Assembly: GCA_005791325.1 (NCBI GenBank)
Contig: SXXA01000083.1
Location: 1-8,603, forward strand
Direction: 5' to 3'
Length of the DNA: 8,603 nucleotides
DNA from: Actinomycetota bacterium
Lineage (GTDB): Bacteria > Margulisbacteria > Marinamargulisbacteria > SXXA01
Part shown: one piece after another, positions 7,457-8,603 of the stretch
Layout: every line of letters starts with the position of its first letter
Position numbering within the stretch: position 1 is the stretch's first letter
Translations under genes and position numbers: made by a program
The notes under the pieces: generated by a model
What the model was told of the DNA's origin: nothing
Seen by the model: only the letters and a program-made list of their open reading frames with translations
The model's database searches: none

Positions 7457-8176
7457 ATGATTAAAATTCGTCAACTTATAAAATCATATCGAGATCGCTT
7501 GGTCATTAACGGGCTGGATTTATCGGTTGAAGCGGGTGAAAAAATAGCAATTATTGGTCCTTCTGGGTGTGGAAAAAGCACGTTATTACGCTTAATTATG
7601 GGCTTGCATGAACCGGATAATGGGGTGATTACGGTGGCTGGAGTCACCTTGTCTGCTATTTCTCACACGGAACATCGGTTGGTGCGGCGGCACATTGGTA
7701 TGTTGTTTCAATCGGCCGCTTTATTTGATTCATTATCGGTGTTTGACAACATTGCATTCCCACTTGAATCCACGGATGATTCCGATCGTGTGATTCGCGA
7801 TCGGGTTTTGGAATTGTTACACTTGGTGGGAATGACGGGGTATGAGCGAGCCTATCCACATGAATTATCGGGGGGGCAACGAAAGCGAGTTGGATTGGCA
7901 AGGGCGCTTGCATTGAAGCCTAAAATTATGTTGTATGATGAACCGACAACGGGATTAGACCCCGTTTTATCCACCAGTATCGAAGATTTAATTGTGGATT
8001 TGAATCGTCAATTTGCGGTGACTTCGATTGTGGTGACCCATCAAGTATCGACTATTTTTAGAACAGCGGATCGTATTTATTTAATGAAAGATGGGCAGTT
8101 GTTACCAGCTGTAGCCCCATCTGAAATTGATCAAAATGAGGCGTATCGGGTATTTGTGAGAGGAGGTTTGGCATGA
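7457..8176 (+). CDS. mlaF: MlaF-family ABC transporter ATP-binding protein
   Basis: Cytoplasmic ATPase that powers the MlaE permease encoded just upstream. All ABC motifs are intact in 239 residues: Walker A 'GPSGCGKST' (34-42), Q-loop glutamine Q85 in 'GMLFQSAALFDSLSVFDNI', signature 'LSGGQRKRVGLARAL' (137-151), Walker B 'IMLYDEPTTGLDP' (157-169) and switch histidine H195 in 'VVTHQ'. The sequence around the Q-loop ('FQSAALFDSLSVFDNIAFPL') and 'ELSGGQRKRVGLARA' are characteristic of the MlaF/TGD3 subfamily. The start is 9 bases after the mlaE stop, with only a weak ribosome-binding sequence, so it is probably coupled. A run of seven G at 7870-7876 encodes part of LSGG; the frame is continuous across it. 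It ends in an ATGA overlap with mlaD. Confidence 0.96.
   Translation: MIKIRQLIKSYRDRLVINGLDLSVEAGEKIAIIGPSGCGKSTLLRLIMGLHEPDNGVITVAGVTLSAISHTEHRLVRRHIGMLFQSAALFDSLSVFDNIAFPLESTDDSDRVIRDRVLELLHLVGMTGYERAYPHELSGGQRKRVGLARALALKPKIMLYDEPTTGLDPVLSTSIEDLIVDLNRQFAVTSIVVTHQVSTIFRTADRIYLMKDGQLLPAVAPSEIDQNEAYRVFVRGGLA
8161..8166 (+). promoter_or_regulatory. Shine-Dalgarno AGGAGG for mlaD
   Basis: Perfect AGGAGG (preceded by 'gag') within the last codons of mlaF, six bases before the mlaD ATG at 8173. It is the best-placed ribosome-binding site in the window. It implies that mlaD is initiated efficiently on its own, not only by coupling. Confidence 0.8.
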
Positions 8177-8603
8177 AAGATCGTGTGGCAATTCGGGTGG
8201 GAGTAATGAGTTTTTTATCTATTTTATTAATCGCTGCTTTGTTGTTATGGAAAAGCGGGCTTTTTTTGAGTTTAAAGGGGTATGAATTACGGGCGGTCTT
8301 TCCGAGTATTAATGGTCTCATTTTGGGAGCAGATGTGCGTTATAGGGGTGTTAAAGTGGGTCGCGTGACTAAAATAGAGCCTTCCCCCGAACATATTACC
8401 GTTACTTTTTGGGTGGCGGATGATATTAAAGTGCCCATTGGCTCAAAGATTAAGGTTTTTTTTGATGGGTTAATTGGTGAAAAGTTTTTAAATATTTTGC
8501 CGAATGCCGCCCAAAGTACCTATTTGAAGCCAGGTGAACAATTGTCGGGAATTAGTTCATCGGGATTGGCAGAATTTATCGAGATTGGGGCTGAAAATTT
8601 GCA
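8173..8603 (+). CDS. mlaD: MlaD-family MCE-domain lipid-binding protein (partial, 3' end missing)
   Basis: Substrate-binding subunit of the Mla-type lipid transporter, anchored in the inner membrane with its MCE domain in the periplasm. Only the first 143 codons lie in the window; the frame is open to the last base. After a short cytoplasmic N-terminus, residues about 9-27 form one membrane helix ('GVMSFLSILLIAALLL'). The MCE domain spans about 37-113, with the conserved core 'GADVRYRGVKVGRVTKIE' (52-69) and the closing strand around 'GLIGEKFLNIL' (99-109). The following 'SSSGLAEFIEIGAENL' begins the C-terminal helical region found after MCE domains in longer MlaD/TGD2-like proteins. The start is fixed by a strong AGGAGG and an ATGA overlap with mlaF. 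Total length, and whether further partners (MlaC- or MlaB-like) follow, cannot be seen. Confidence 0.93.
   Translation, partial: MKDRVAIRVGVMSFLSILLIAALLLWKSGLFLSLKGYELRAVFPSINGLILGADVRYRGVKVGRVTKIEPSPEHITVTFWVADDIKVPIGSKIKVFFDGLIGEKFLNILPNAAQSTYLKPGEQLSGISSSGLAEFIEIGAENL

Noticed and set aside
7870..7876. Seven-G run in mlaF as a slippage or frameshift site
   Set aside because: The frame reads LSGGQ across it, exactly as the family requires; no alternative product is evident.
8058..8321. Antisense open frame across the mlaF-mlaD junction
   Set aside because: It opposes two clear genes, shows no domain and has lysine/asparagine-rich low-information content.

Overview
This 8.6 kb window is a compact, single-direction stretch of bacterial chromosome. 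It carries eight genes, all on the + strand, and the last one is cut by the window end. There is essentially no intergenic DNA. Junctions are ATGA overlaps (1500-1503, 6668-6671, 8173-8176), a one-base overlap (5058), gaps of 2 and 9 bases (3027-3028, 7448-7456) and one very long overlap of 130 bases (4273-4402). I see no internal promoter, terminator, RNA gene, CRISPR array or mobile element. The layout suggests one polycistronic transcript that begins upstream of the window.

Order: (1) 19-1503, a secreted protein with an Ig-like domain followed by divergent S-layer-homology (SLH)-like segments; (2) 1500-3026, argS; (3) 3029-4402, tilS; (4) 4273-5058, a secreted protein resembling a carbohydrate-binding beta-sandwich; (5) 5058-6671, glutamine-dependent nadE; (6-8) 6668 to the window end, mlaE-mlaF-mlaD, the permease, ATPase and MCE substrate-binding subunits of a lipid-transport ABC system. 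Housekeeping functions (tRNA charging, tRNA modification, NAD synthesis) are therefore interleaved with cell-envelope functions (two exported proteins and a lipid transporter).

The host is a bacterium using the ordinary code, since TGA serves as a stop. The MlaEFD-type system implies a diderm envelope. Base composition looks moderate, at a little under half G+C by eye. SLH-like envelope proteins combined with an MlaE-F-D order would fit lineages related to Cyanobacteria/Margulisbacteria, but this placement is a weak inference.

The most notable points are the 130-base dual-coding overlap between the tilS 3' end and the signal peptide of the next gene, the two uncharacterised exported proteins embedded among housekeeping genes, and a hand-counted excess of the palindromes CCATGG (12 copies) and ATCGAT (10 copies). 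I did not find convincing evidence of a wholly new multi-gene system.
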